DNA of 64,000 nt from NCBI GenBank assembly GCA_963765265.1, contig CAVXVN010000003.1, positions 248,001-312,000 of the forward strand, in the 5' to 3' direction. Of this stretch, positions 27,319 to 36,567 are shown one piece after another. The DNA is from Bacillus_BD sp963765265. Its GTDB lineage: Bacteria > Bacillota > Bacilli > Bacillales > Cytobacillaceae. A program made the position numbers and the translations under genes. How positions within the stretch are numbered: the first letter of the stretch is position 1; each line of letters opens with the position of its first letter. The notes under the pieces are model-generated. The model searched no databases. It was given only the letters and a program-made list of their open reading frames with translations, and was not told the DNA's origin.

Positions 27319-27337
27319 CGCCGTAAATAGACAGATT
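27310..27337. repeat. TGCCTGACACC-family element (copy 3), overlaps end of DUF2252 gene
   Basis: It matches 25842-25869 at 25 of 28 positions; the three differences are transitions. The TGA at 27316-27318 that ends the DUF2252 frame belongs to the element. Confidence 0.7.
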
Positions 27338-27394
27338 TGCTGGTTTTGTGTTTTTAAGAAGAACAGAAATGTTTATTTTAGTAAAGTATCATCA

Positions 27395-27590
27395 AATGCG
27401 CCTTGGCGTATTTGCGCCCAGATTTTATCGAGCTTGCTCGATAAATTTCCTTTGAAAATCTGAGGCATCCGCCGGAGGCTTTAACTTTATTCAGCCGGAG
27501 TTTGAACCCCCACTGAATTTCATAACGATTTGCATACATCTCACCACTTATAGAAGTGGGAGACTTCTGCTGAATAAAGTTAAAAGGATC
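27395..27590. repeat. ~195-bp multi-hairpin intergenic repeat
   Basis: Nested structure: GCGCC hairpins at 27399-27419; CAGATTTT...AAAATCTG (27418-27461) around a TTTATCGAGC/GCTCGATAAA hairpin; and a 16-bp perfect inverted repeat TTTAACTTTATTCAGC (27480-27495) / GCTGAATAAAGTTAAA (27569-27584) that encloses CCCCCACTGA and a CCACTT/AAGTGG hairpin. This fills most of the 27319-27725 gap. It may be a MITE-like element, an IS200/IS605-type end or a structured RNA; there is no coding potential. Confidence 0.65.
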
Positions 27591-27725
27591 TCATTCATTG
27601 AGGTTCTTTTTTGCCTTTCGAATCAATAAATATAAAAATTATCCATATTGCCCTAACTTTTTGCTTATACTTATAATAACAATTGGCTGCAACAGATCGT
27701 TGCTGCCTTGTAAAGGAGTGATGTT

Positions 27726-28667
27726 ATGAATATTATTGATCTTCACTGTGATGCCCTAATGAAGCTACGTGATCATAAAGGAGCTTTATCTTTTGCAAAT
27801 GCAAAGGAATTGAATACAAATAAAGAGAGATTAATAAAAGGGAAGGTAAAGGTGCAATGTTTTGCCATTTTTCTCGAACCGGCCATCCCATCTGATCAAA
27901 AATTTCAAGCGGCACTTGAACAAATTGACTATTTCTATCAAGAAATACTAGGGAAAAATGCAGAAATGAAACACATTACGAATTGGTCTGATTTTGATCA
28001 TTTAAAAGAAGGCGAAATTGGAGCCATGCTCACTCTTGAAGGGGTAGATCCGATTGGCAATGATATCACGAAGCTAAACATACTGTACCAGCTTGGTGTT
28101 CGTTCGATTGGGTTAACTTGGAATCCTGCTAATTTGGCTGCAGATGGAGTCGGTGAGCCTCGCGGTGGTGGCTTAACTTTATTCGGAAAAGAAATTGTAC
28201 GCTGGAATAATGAACATCATGTATTAACAGATGTTTCTCATTTATGTGAACGTTCTTTTTGGGATGTGATGGAGCTGGCCAAGTATCCCATTGCGAGCCA
28301 TTCCAACTCACGTAAAATATGCGATCATCCTCGTAATTTAACAGATGAACAAGCTAGGGCGATGTTTAAAAGTGGCGGAATGGTCCATGTAGTATATTAT
28401 CCTGAGTATATTCGAGAAGGTGGAATGGCGACCATTGATGATTTGATTGCCCATATTGATCATTTTTGTTCACTAGGAGGAAAGAAGCATATTGGATTAG
28501 GTTCAGACTTTGATGGCATACCAACCTTTGTTCAGGATTTAGAAGATGCCTCTCAATGCCAACATTTAATCGATAAGCTTCGCCAATATTTTAGCGAAGA
28601 GGACGTAAAAGGTTTTGCCTATCAAAATTTTCTAGATCATCGACCAAATGGTCTGCTAAGCAAATAG
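27726..28667 (+). CDS. Membrane dipeptidase family protein (peptidase M19)
   Basis: A 313-residue zinc dipeptidase of the M19/renal dipeptidase family. Metal ligands are visible in IIDLHCDA (His/Asp at the N-terminus), the bridging Glu in MLTLEGVDPIG, DVSHLCERSFWDVMEL and PIASHSNSRKI, and the closing Asp in HIGLGSDFDGI. Length is normal for bacterial members. They hydrolyse dipeptides, including some with D-amino acids. AAAGGAG precedes the ATG. It is monocistronic; a weak hairpin TGTACTTTTCAAAAGTACA follows at about 28703. Confidence 0.9.
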   Translation: MNIIDLHCDALMKLRDHKGALSFANAKELNTNKERLIKGKVKVQCFAIFLEPAIPSDQKFQAALEQIDYFYQEILGKNAEMKHITNWSDFDHLKEGEIGAMLTLEGVDPIGNDITKLNILYQLGVRSIGLTWNPANLAADGVGEPRGGGLTLFGKEIVRWNNEHHVLTDVSHLCERSFWDVMELAKYPIASHSNSRKICDHPRNLTDEQARAMFKSGGMVHVVYYPEYIREGGMATIDDLIAHIDHFCSLGGKKHIGLGSDFDGIPTFVQDLEDASQCQHLIDKLRQYFSEEDVKGFAYQNFLDHRPNGLLSK

Positions 28668-28823
28668 TTAAGAAAAAGTCTGTTTTTTGAAATTTCATTA
28701 AATGTACTTTTCAAAAGTACAAATGTCCGCGTATAACAGAAATTATCTATTGCATTTTTGCTAAAAAGAGTGGATAATAGACAAATATAATTTGACTGAA
28801 AATTAACTGTAGGGGTTGAAGAA

Positions 28824-30186
28824 GTGAAGGTTGTAAAATTTGGTGGAAGCTCTTTGGCATCGGGAACACAGGTAGAAAAAGTATATAATATTGTTTTGTC
28901 AGATCCTAATCGAAAAATTGTCGTTGTATCCGCACCGGGGAAACGTCATAGCGATGATATTAAAGTGACAGATCTATTAATATCTTTAGGGGAGAAGACC
29001 TTAAAGGGTACAAATGCGGATGATGAATTCAATACGATTATAAATAGATATTCATCCATTGCAGATGAATTGGGTCTTTCGCACACGATTATTGATGAAA
29101 TAAAAGAAAATCTATTGTCGATTATGAAACAAGATAAGAAGAGTTCAGAACTTTTCATAGAAGCAATGAAGGCAAGTGGAGAAGATAATAACGCAAAATT
29201 GATCGCAGCTTTCTTCCAACATCGTGGAATTGAAGCACATTATGTGAATCCAAAGGATGCAGGGCTTTTTGTGACGGATGAACCTGGTCATGCACAAGTT
29301 CTGCCAGAGACTTATGAAAATTTATATCAATTACGTGATCGAACAGGGATCTTAATTGTCCCAGGTTTCTTTGGCTATAACAAAGCAGGGGACGTATTAA
29401 CCTTCTCACGTAGCGGATCGGATATTACAGGCTCCATCTTAGCCAATGGTGTAAAGGCAGAGCTCTATGAAAACTATACGGATGTGGATGCCGTATATGC
29501 AGTAAATCCAAATATTGTTAAAAATCCAAAAGGAATTAGTGAGTTAACTTACCGTGAAATGCGTGAACTTTCGTATGCAGGGTTTCTCTGTATTCCATGA
29601 TGAAGCTTTAAGTCCTACGTTCCAAGCGGGTATTCCTGTCAATGTGAAGAATACGAATAATCCGTCTGCACCTGGTACAAAAATTGTTAGTGAAAGAAAG
29701 AATACAAATGGGCCAGTTGTTGGGATTGCGAGTGATGATGGTTTTTGCAGTATATATATTGGCAAGTATTTGATGAATAGAGAAATTGGATTTGGCAGAA
29801 GACTGTTACAAATTCTTGAGGATTTAAATTTGAGTTACGAGCATCTTCCTTCTGGAATCGATGATATCTCTGTTATTTTACGTGAGGATCAACTTAATGA
29901 AGAAATTGAAAAAGAAGTCCTTGCACGGATTCAAGCGGAGCTTCAATCAGATGAAGTGAAAATCACACGTCATCTCGCTTTAATTATGGTCGTTGGCGAA
30001 GGTATGCGACGCAGTGTAGGGACAACTGCCAGAGCGGCAAAGGCTCTTGCAGAAGCGCACATAAATATTGATATGATTAACCAAGGATCATCGGAAGTAA
30101 GCATGATGTTTGGTGTAAGGGCAGATGATGAGAAAAGAGCGGTTCAAGCACTCTATAATGAGTTTTTTGCTGAAGTTTTGGTATAA
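28824..30186 (+). pseudogene. Aspartate kinase (YclM-type), frameshifted near 29585
   Basis: Aspartokinase catalyses the first step of the aspartate family pathway. The N-terminal VVKFGGSSLASG, FSRSGSDITGSILA and ENYTDVDAVYAVNP motifs identify the kinase domain. Two C-terminal ACT domains follow (VVGIASDDGFCSIYIGKYLM, LALIMVVGEGMRRSVGTTARAAKALAEA). The frame breaks after MRELSYAGF at about 29582; dropping one base of TTTCTCT restores SVFHDEALSPTFQAGIPVNV. The full protein would be about 453 residues, close to B. subtilis YclM (ThrD), so it is likely intact in the organism. The upstream 156 bp is too short for a lysine riboswitch, and none is visible. Confidence 0.85.
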
Positions 30187-30302
30187 AGATTCACTAAAAA
30201 AAATCACTATTGCTATAATTTCAAGAGTAACTAAACGACATATTTTAATAACTCTTATTTCAAAAGAACTCGTTCTTTCGTGATTAGTGGTATTAAAGAA
30301 TG

Positions 30303-30343
30303 AGGAAAAAGGCGTTGAAATCTTTCAACGCCTTTTTCCATGA
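30303..30343. terminator. Bidirectional terminator
   Basis: GAAAAAGGCGTTGAAATCTTTCAACGCCTTTTTC lies between the aspartokinase gene and the convergent MFS gene. Confidence 0.9.
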
Positions 30344-30361
30344 TCATGATAGAATCTGTTT

Positions 30362-31585
30362 TCAGCTTGCTTTAGATGTTGTTTTTTCCTTTTTAGCTTG
30401 CTTGCGCAGTGCGGTTAAAAGAAAGGCACCACACAGGATGAGCAAAATACTTGTTGTAAAAAAAACGGAAGAAAAGCCAAAGAAGCCTGATATAACGCCC
30501 CCTAATGATGGACCGATAATATTTCCAAGAAATTGGAGGCTAGTATTATAACCTAACACTTCACCTTGCATCGCAATCGGTGCTTCCTGACGAATGTAAG
30601 CCACTCTTAGTGGAATAAGTCCACCCATCGTGACACCAAGTATGAACCGAATCGTAACAAGTTGCCAATATTCCGTAATAAAAGCACCTGGCAAATAGAA
30701 AAGTCCGGTTACAAATAGTAGGATGACGAGAAGTTTTAAGTATCCAAAACGATCGCCAATGCTCCCCCATCTTTTTGTCATTAATAAATTTCCTAAGCCA
30801 GTAGCTGAAAAAGCAACACCAGAGAAAAAGGCTAGATTCGCATAACCATGTAACTCAGTAACAAACAAGGAAAGAATAGGCTGGATACTGAAATTAGCAA
30901 TCTGAATAAGAGTAGAAAGAAGGAGAACTGAGATCATGATAGGGTTACGAACAATATGTAATAAAACTTCTTTACTTGTATAGCTTGTCTGCATTCCGGC
31001 TTTCGTTTCTAACTTAAATTCTTTCGTTGCAAAAACGAGTACAACCGAAATAAGGATAGCAAATGAAGCCAACTGGAATGTTGAAGCAAAGCCAACAGAG
31101 TCAGCAAGCATGCCTCCAAAAAGAGGACCCATTAAGCTCCCTGTTATGTTCCCAGTTTGTAACGTTCCAAGCACACGTCCAGCTATACTTTTCGGCGTTT
31201 GTGTAGAAATAAAGGCTTGTGACATCGGGATAAATCCAGTGAAAATTCCTGTAAATAATCTTAATAGAAATAATTGCCACACTGAAGTGACAAATCCCAT
31301 TAAAAATAGTGAGGTGGCTAATCCCAGTCCAGAGAAGATGAGAATTTTTTTCCGACCGAAAGTATCTCCGATTCGGCCCCAAAGAGGTGCAAAAAGAAAA
31401 GCGGTTACAAATGTAACAGCAAAGGTCCATCCAGACCAATGCTGAACATATGTATCCGAAAAATCCCCAAAGGTTTCAATATAAAGTGAAATAAAGGGGA
31501 GAACCAATGTCATGCTTGCACCAACAAAAAAGTTTGCAAACCACATGATCCGTAAATTACGCTTTGCAATATTTTTTTCTAACAT
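30362..31585 (-). CDS. MFS multidrug exporter-like transporter
   Basis: A 407-residue, 12-helix major facilitator protein. Motif A between TM2 and TM3 is GRIGDTFGRKKIL; motif C-like GNITGSLMGPLFGGMLAD in TM5 points to a drug:H+ antiporter of the MdtG/NorA type. A second partial motif A (WGSIGDRFG) is in the central loop. The start at 31585 (MLEKNIAKR) is preferred over 31633. A 40-bp inverted repeat lies in its upstream region and could be an operator. The substrate is unknown. Confidence 0.88.
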   Translation of the reverse strand: MLEKNIAKRNLRIMWFANFFVGASMTLVLPFISLYIETFGDFSDTYVQHWSGWTFAVTFVTAFLFAPLWGRIGDTFGRKKILIFSGLGLATSLFLMGFVTSVWQLFLLRLFTGIFTGFIPMSQAFISTQTPKSIAGRVLGTLQTGNITGSLMGPLFGGMLADSVGFASTFQLASFAILISVVLVFATKEFKLETKAGMQTSYTSKEVLLHIVRNPIMISVLLLSTLIQIANFSIQPILSLFVTELHGYANLAFFSGVAFSATGLGNLLMTKRWGSIGDRFGYLKLLVILLFVTGLFYLPGAFITEYWQLVTIRFILGVTMGGLIPLRVAYIRQEAPIAMQGEVLGYNTSLQFLGNIIGPSLGGVISGFFGFSSVFFTTSILLILCGAFLLTALRKQAKKEKTTSKAS

Positions 31586-31652
31586 TATAATAAACACTTC
31601 TTTCAACGAATAGATATTCCTAAAGAAAGGCAATGTGATAATAATTGTTGAT

Positions 31653-31692
31653 TTTGAATCGTCTAGTACCCTTTCAACCTAGATGATTCAAA
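31653..31692. promoter_or_regulatory. 40-bp inverted repeat upstream of the MFS gene
   Basis: The arms TTTGAATCGTCTAG and CTAGATGATTCAAA match at 13 of 14 positions with a 12-base spacer. It lies 68 bp upstream of the exporter start in the divergent MFS/relP intergenic region (31586-32023). It may be an operator for an unlinked regulator or a leader hairpin. Confidence 0.5.
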
Positions 31693-31867
31693 AAGGATTT
31701 AACAACAATATTGACTTTCAAGGTAAAAGATTAAGACATCTTTATGATAGACCATAAAATTTAATAAATGAAGGGAATAGACTTCCAGTTAATGTTTAGG
31801 CAATGTTCCGTCAATATCAAATGACCTAAAGAACTCTATGTTAGCAAGACAGGACTAGGGTTTTTCA

Positions 31868-31896
31868 TTGACTGACCAGTCGTTTTATCATATAAT
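31868..31896 (+). promoter_or_regulatory. Sigma-A promoter of the relP-type gene with TetR-like half-palindrome
   Basis: TTGACT (31868-31873), an exact 17-base spacer and TATAAT (31891-31896). The spacer begins with GACTGACCAGTC-like dyad sequence overlapping the -35 box, the kind of site TetR-family repressors use. There is no tetR gene in the window. Confidence 0.65.
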
Positions 31897-31929
31897 TTAT
31901 AGGAAATTCATTCGAGGTGTATGAAATAG

Positions 31930-32037
31930 TTGAAAAGTATCGATCAAATCATTGAATTACTGAATAAGTTAGGCGTAAACGCTGAAAAGGTTATAAAAAG
32001 CCGAAGGAGACCGATCAAAACCAATGAAAGAAACTGA
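31930..32037 (+). CDS. Possible 35-residue leader peptide overlapping relP start
   Basis: A TTG-started frame encodes LKSIDQIIELLNKLGVNAEKVIKSRRRPIKTNERN and stops at 32035-32037, overlapping the relP-type ATG at 32024. GAGGTG lies 10 bases upstream (a closer ATG at 31921 stops after two codons). The helix-rich, basic peptide could be real and coupled to translation of the next gene, or a chance frame. Confidence 0.35.
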   Translation: MKSIDQIIELLNKLGVNAEKVIKSRRRPIKTNERN

Positions 32038-32710
32038 AGGAACATTATTTTTAAAGCAAAAAATTGCTGATACAGAGGATCTTCAAACAAATTTAGTTGA
32101 ATGGAAAGACCGATTATTTATTTATAAATTTGCGCTTGAGGAAATTAATACAAAGCTAAATATTTTAAATGAAGAGTATCAGTTCATTCATAACCATAAT
32201 CCAATCGAACATATTAAATCCAGAATAAAGAGCCCTGGCAGCATGGTGAAGAAATTGCAACGAAAAGGTTTAGACGTAACCATTGACAATGCGATTGAGT
32301 ATCTTCATGATATTGCAGGAGTACGTATCACATGTTCTTTTATTTCTGATATTTACACGATGTATGAAGCCATTAGCAGACAAGATGATATCGAAGTAAT
32401 TAAGGTTAAGGATTATATTGAAAATCCAAAGTCAAATGGTTATAAAAGTCTTCATATGATTGTAACCGTCCCAGTCTTCTTATCCAATCATGTTGAAAAA
32501 GTCAAAGTTGAAATTCAAATCAGAACGATTGCTATGGACTTCTGGGCGAGCCTAGAACATAAAATCTATTATAAATTTGACAAAGAAATTCCTGATGAAC
32601 TTCGCTTGCAATTGAAGAAAGCAGCAGATGTAGCCCATTTTTTAGATGAAAAAATGAAAAGTATTCGTGATGAAGTTGATTTATATAAATTAGAAGAAGT
32701 AAAAATATAA
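32024..32710 (+). CDS. relP: Small alarmone (p)ppGpp synthetase, RelP/YwaC-type
   Basis: A 228-residue single-domain RelA/SpoT synthetase. Motifs are HNPIEHIKSRIKSPGSMVKKLQRKG (ATP site), AIEYLHDIAGVRITCSFISDIY, SNGYKSLHMIVTVP (GTP-binding Tyr) and VEIQIRTIAMDFWASLEHKIYYKF with the catalytic Glu. The block pattern is closer to B. subtilis YwaC (RelP) than to YjbM (RelQ). It transfers pyrophosphate from ATP to GTP or GDP during envelope or alkaline stress in relatives. A promoter lies at 31868 and a terminator at 32711. Confidence 0.93.
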   Translation: MKETEGTLFLKQKIADTEDLQTNLVEWKDRLFIYKFALEEINTKLNILNEEYQFIHNHNPIEHIKSRIKSPGSMVKKLQRKGLDVTIDNAIEYLHDIAGVRITCSFISDIYTMYEAISRQDDIEVIKVKDYIENPKSNGYKSLHMIVTVPVFLSNHVEKVKVEIQIRTIAMDFWASLEHKIYYKFDKEIPDELRLQLKKAADVAHFLDEKMKSIRDEVDLYKLEEVKI

Positions 32711-32756
32711 AGCATCAAAAAGGCGAAGTGAACTTCGCTTTTTTGATGCTTTTTTA
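32711..32756 (+). terminator. Intrinsic terminator
   Basis: AGCATCAAAAAGGCGAAGTGAACTTCGCTTTTTTGATGCTTTTTT is a two-part stem with T6 at the end. Confidence 0.9.
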
Positions 32757-32976
32757 CTTACTAGAGGATGAATATTGTTGTATAACAGTTATGTGCGAAA
32801 ATAATATCATTGAAATTCAAGTTTAACTTTAATATAATTTAAAATATACTAAAAATTAAGAAAAATATACTGACTAAATTTAACGCTACATATCATAGAT
32901 TGAACCAAGCCGATAAGGGATAATTATATCTCTTTACATAGATGGATTTTAAAATAAGAAAGGTTGGTGGTATTAA

Positions 32977-34342
32977 TTGACGGAATTTTTAAGCAAATTG
33001 AGCGATATTGTGTGGGGACCTCCTACGCTTATATTAATCGTTGGTACTGGACTCTTTCTAACATTACGTCTTGGTTTATATCAGTTTAGTAGTTTGCCAT
33101 ATGCTTTGAAACTGGCATTTTCTAAGAACCAAGATCATTCTTCTGAAGGAGATATCTCGCACTTTCAATCGTTAATGACCGCTTTAGCGGCTACAATAGG
33201 TACCGGTAATATTGCGGGGGTAGCCACGGCTGTTGTTCTTGGAGGACCAGGTGCCGTATTTTGGATGTGGGTCACAGCGTTGGTAGGAATGGCGACCAAG
33301 TATGCTGAAGCAATTTTAGCGGTTAAATATCGTACAATTGGAAAAAATGGCCTAATGGCTGGTGGACCTATGTACTATATTGAAAAAGGTTTGGGTTGGA
33401 AATGGCTTGCAGTCCTATTTGCTCTTTTTGGTTCAATAGCTGCTTTTGGTATTGGGAGTTCAGTTCAATCCAATTCCGTTGCAGCTGCAGTTGAGTCAAG
33501 TTTTGGATTAAACCCATGGATTACGGGAATTATTTTAACCATTTTTACGGCACTTGTTATATTAGGTGGGATTCAGAGTATTGGTAGAGTAACAGCTTTC
33601 TTTGTACCAATTATGGCTATTTTTTATGTAGTAGGCGGACTCATAATTATTTTGTTAAATACAGACCTACTTCCTTCTGCCTTATCTCTTATTTTTTCGG
33701 ACGCTTTTACTGGCCAAGCTGTAGCAGGTGGAGCCATAGGGTCCGTTATCCGCTATGGAGTAGCGCGTGGTGTATTCTCAAATGAGGCAGGTATGGGATC
33801 TGCTCCAATCGCTGCAGCAGCTGCTAAAACAGACCATCCTGGTCGCCAAGCTCTTATTTCTATGACAGGAACATTTTTAGATACGATTATTGTTTGTTCT
33901 ATTACAGGTATTACTCTCGTAATGGGAGGATTATATATTGGTACGTGACTTAACGGGTGCTGCGTTAACAACGGAAACATTTAATGCGTTGCTTCCTGGC
34001 GGTGGCTGGATTGTTACAATTGGTATTATTCTTTTTGCTTATTCAACGGTATTAGGATGGGCCTATTACGGAGAAAAATGTTTTGAATACTTATTTGGAA
34101 ATAAGTCCATTACGATATACAGAGTTATTTATACGTTAACGGTACTAGTTGGTGCAGGTATGAATTTAGGATTAGTTTGGACCATTGCTGATATCTTTAA
34201 TGCACTAATGGCCATACCGAACTTGATAGGTCTTCTACTTCTATCTGGAGTTGTGGTAGCTGAAACAAGAGATTTCAAGAAAATTAGGGCTAAAGAAAAG
34301 TTTGATAGGAAACAAGCAGGTCATACGACTAACGTTTTATAA
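32977..34342 (+). pseudogene. AGCS-family sodium:alanine/glycine symporter, frameshifted near 33947
   Basis: A multi-helix amino acid carrier. The AGCS signature is visible in FQSLMTALAATIGTGNIAGVATAV and GGPGAVFWMWVTALVGMATKYAEAILAVKYR, with SNEAGMGSAPIAAAAAKT later. The first frame stops after GGLYIGT at 33948. Dropping one base at about 33947 gives GT-DLTGAALTTETFNALLPGGGW and the remaining helices to 34342. The full protein would be about 454 residues, normal for the family. The TTG start follows AAGGTTGGTGG. Probably sodium-driven alanine or glycine uptake, as in AlsT-type carriers. Confidence 0.85.
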
Positions 34343-34352
34343 TATTTACAAG

Positions 34353-34387
34353 AAATGTCCGGGTCTCAGATTCGGACATTTTTTTGT
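34353..34387 (+). terminator. Intrinsic terminator
   Basis: AATGTCCGGGTCTCAGATTCGGACATT followed by T7 ends the symporter transcript. Confidence 0.85.
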
Positions 34388-34516
34388 GATTTATGTCATT
34401 GAAATGAATGGTTATTGTCGAATCGAAGGGAATTATAGTTGTTTATGTTAGAAAAATCCAGTATTTTTGATAAAAATCAAAATTAATTAACAATGTTGTA
34501 ACTATATATACATTTC

Positions 34517-34555
34517 TTAATAATCTCTTAATTGTTCCTTGTCTCTCTCTTAATA
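34517..34555 (+). promoter_or_regulatory. PhoP-box array (four direct repeats, 11-bp period)
   Basis: TTAATA, TTAATT, TTGTCT and TTAATA start at 34517, 34528, 34539 and 34550, each separated by exactly five bases. This matches the B. subtilis PhoP-binding arrangement of TT(A/T/C)A(C/T)A direct repeats. It lies about 190 bp upstream of a PhoX-type phosphatase. A TGAGGTT/AACCTC hairpin of unknown role lies in the leader at about 34636-34656. Confidence 0.65.
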
Positions 34556-34742
34556 TTCATTTATTACTATTTTAAGTAGGGAAACGTTGTTTAATTGTGA
34601 CGTCTAGAAGTTTGAGGCTATAAGACAAGCTGAGCTGAGGTTAAAAGTTGAACCTCCCTTTTGGCACGTCTTATGTTTGTAACGGTTGATTAAGACTTCT
34701 TAAAATTTCAGCGTAAAAAACGAATGGGAAGAGGGAGAAAAA

Positions 34743-36395
34743 ATGTCTGAATTAAATCGTCGTAAGTTTTTAACGTATGTTGGAACAGGGGCAGCAGCTT
34801 TAACAGTTGCTTCAACAGGTCTTGGAGGATTAGCTCCTCAAGTAGAAGCAGCAGGAAAAGATGCAGCTAATAAATTAGTAGGTTTCAAGAAAAAAGTATC
34901 AGGCTTAAATTTCAAAGCAATAGATCCATCTGATAAAGATGATATTGTCCTTCCAAAAGGATATAAATATGACGTAGTAGCTGCATATGGTGATAAAATC
35001 AACGAAAAGGGAGATACATTTGGTTTCAACAATGACTTCACTTTGTATTTTCCAATTGATGGATCTAGCAACCGCGGATTGCTTTGGGTAAACCATGAAT
35101 ATTCAAGTGATGTATTTGTTCAAGGTGTCAACAGATCAAACGGAAAATATTCAGATCAACAAATTGAATAACATGCTTATATGTACAAGGTGGTTCCATT
35201 ATCGAAGTTGTCGGTGATAAAAAAGGCGGCTGGAAGATGGATACAACTTCTAAATATGCACGCCGTATCACTGGTTTAACACCATTTACATTAACAGGAC
35301 CAGCTGCAGGTTCAGCAACTGTTGGTGGAAAAACAACTGTACAAGGTACATTTGCGAACTGTTCAGGTGGTAAAACATTATGGAACACTGTACTTTCGGC
35401 TGAAGAAAATTATGAAGAAACAGCAGAAGATGCTGGCTTGGACTCTACACACTACGGATATATCATTGAAGTGGATCCATTTGATGTTGATGATAAAACC
35501 TTTCCAGTTAGAAAGCATACTGCATTAGGTCGATTCAATCATGAAAATGCTGCAATGGGCATAGCAAAAAGTGGCCAAGTTGTTGTTTATATGGGCGATG
35601 ATAAGAAAGATGCTTGTGTATATAAATTTGTTAGTGAAGGTAAATACAATAAATCTCTTGGTAAAGAAAACTCAGCATTATTAGAAAAGGGTACATTATA
35701 CGTTGCAAATATGGGTTCTGGTAAATGGGTACCTTTAACAATGGATACTGTTCCAACCAAAAGATAAAAATGGTAAATTCAAATCACAAGCAGACATTTG
35801 TGTTAATACACATGAAGCTGCATTGTTAGTTGGTGGAACTCCAACAGACCGTCCTGAAGATGTTGAAATTAACCCAATTGATGGCACAATTTACATTGCA
35901 CACACAAACAATGACAAGCACGGTAACTTCCATGGTCATATTACAAGATTTGTAGAAGCTAATGATGATTTAGCTTCACTTGAATTTGATTTTGAAATTT
36001 TTGCTGCTGGCGGTAAACAAAGCGGATTTAGTGCACCAGATAACTTAACATTTGATACTAAAGGTAACCTTTGGACAGTTACAGATATTTCTTCAAGCAA
36101 ATTAAATGGTGGAATTTATAAGCACTTTAAAAATAACGGTATGTTCGTTATCCCAACGATTCCATACAAGAACGTGAAAGAAGATGAAGTTGGTGAGGCA
36201 TACCAATTTGCTTCCGCACCACTTGAAGCAGAAATGACTGGACCATGCTTTACACCAGACGAAACAACATTATTCTTATCTGTACAACATCCAGGGGAAA
36301 ATACAGAAGATGCTAAAAAACCAACAAGCATGTGGCCACATCGTAAAGGCGACACAATGCCAAGACCATCTGTTGTGGCAATTACTGGATTTTAA
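34743..36395 (+). pseudogene. PhoX-type (DUF839) secreted phosphatase, several lesions
   Basis: The Tat signal RRKFLTYVGTGAAALTVASTGL opens a PhoX/DUF839 beta-propeller phosphatase (VLPKGYKYDVVAAYGD, FPIDGSSNRGLLWVNHEYSSD, ARRITGLTPFTLTGPAAG, EDVEINPIDGTIYIAHTNND, FTPDETTLFLSVQHPGE). The frame breaks at 35171 (an in-frame TAA where a sense codon is expected, then a shift before QGGSIIEVV at about 35185) and near 35765, where one A too many in AAAA hides PKDKNGKFKS. Full length is about 550 residues. PhoX enzymes are Tat-exported, calcium/iron-dependent alkaline phosphatases. The upstream PhoP boxes support phosphate-starvation control. Confidence 0.85.
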
Positions 36396-36412
36396 TTGAA
36401 AATTGAATATAG

Positions 36413-36454
36413 AATACAAAAGAGTCCATCGAAAATGATGGACTCTTTTGTATT
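36413..36454 (+). terminator. Intrinsic terminator
   Basis: AATACAAAAGAGTCCATC...GATGGACTCTTTTGTATT is a long perfect stem after the phosphatase gene. Confidence 0.92.
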
Positions 36455-36567
36455 TGAGGGATGAGCAACCTTTAAAGGATTGTTCGAAATAGCCAATCAA
36501 CCTATGTTACAATTCAATACATAAACTTTTTCTAGCGAATATTAAATAAAGAGAGGCTGGCAGAATC

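Noticed and set aside
28668..28823. Lysine riboswitch upstream of aspartate kinase
   Set aside because: Only 156 bp, without the conserved five-helix core; just a weak terminator-like hairpin of the preceding gene.
31101..31445. Overlapping open frames on both strands inside the MFS gene
   Set aside because: They are shadows of the transporter codons with no ribosome sites and implausible composition.
35160..35240. Programmed frameshift or selenocysteine readthrough in PhoX
   Set aside because: The stop is TAA, no slippery heptamer or stem follows, and other genes here carry similar random breaks.
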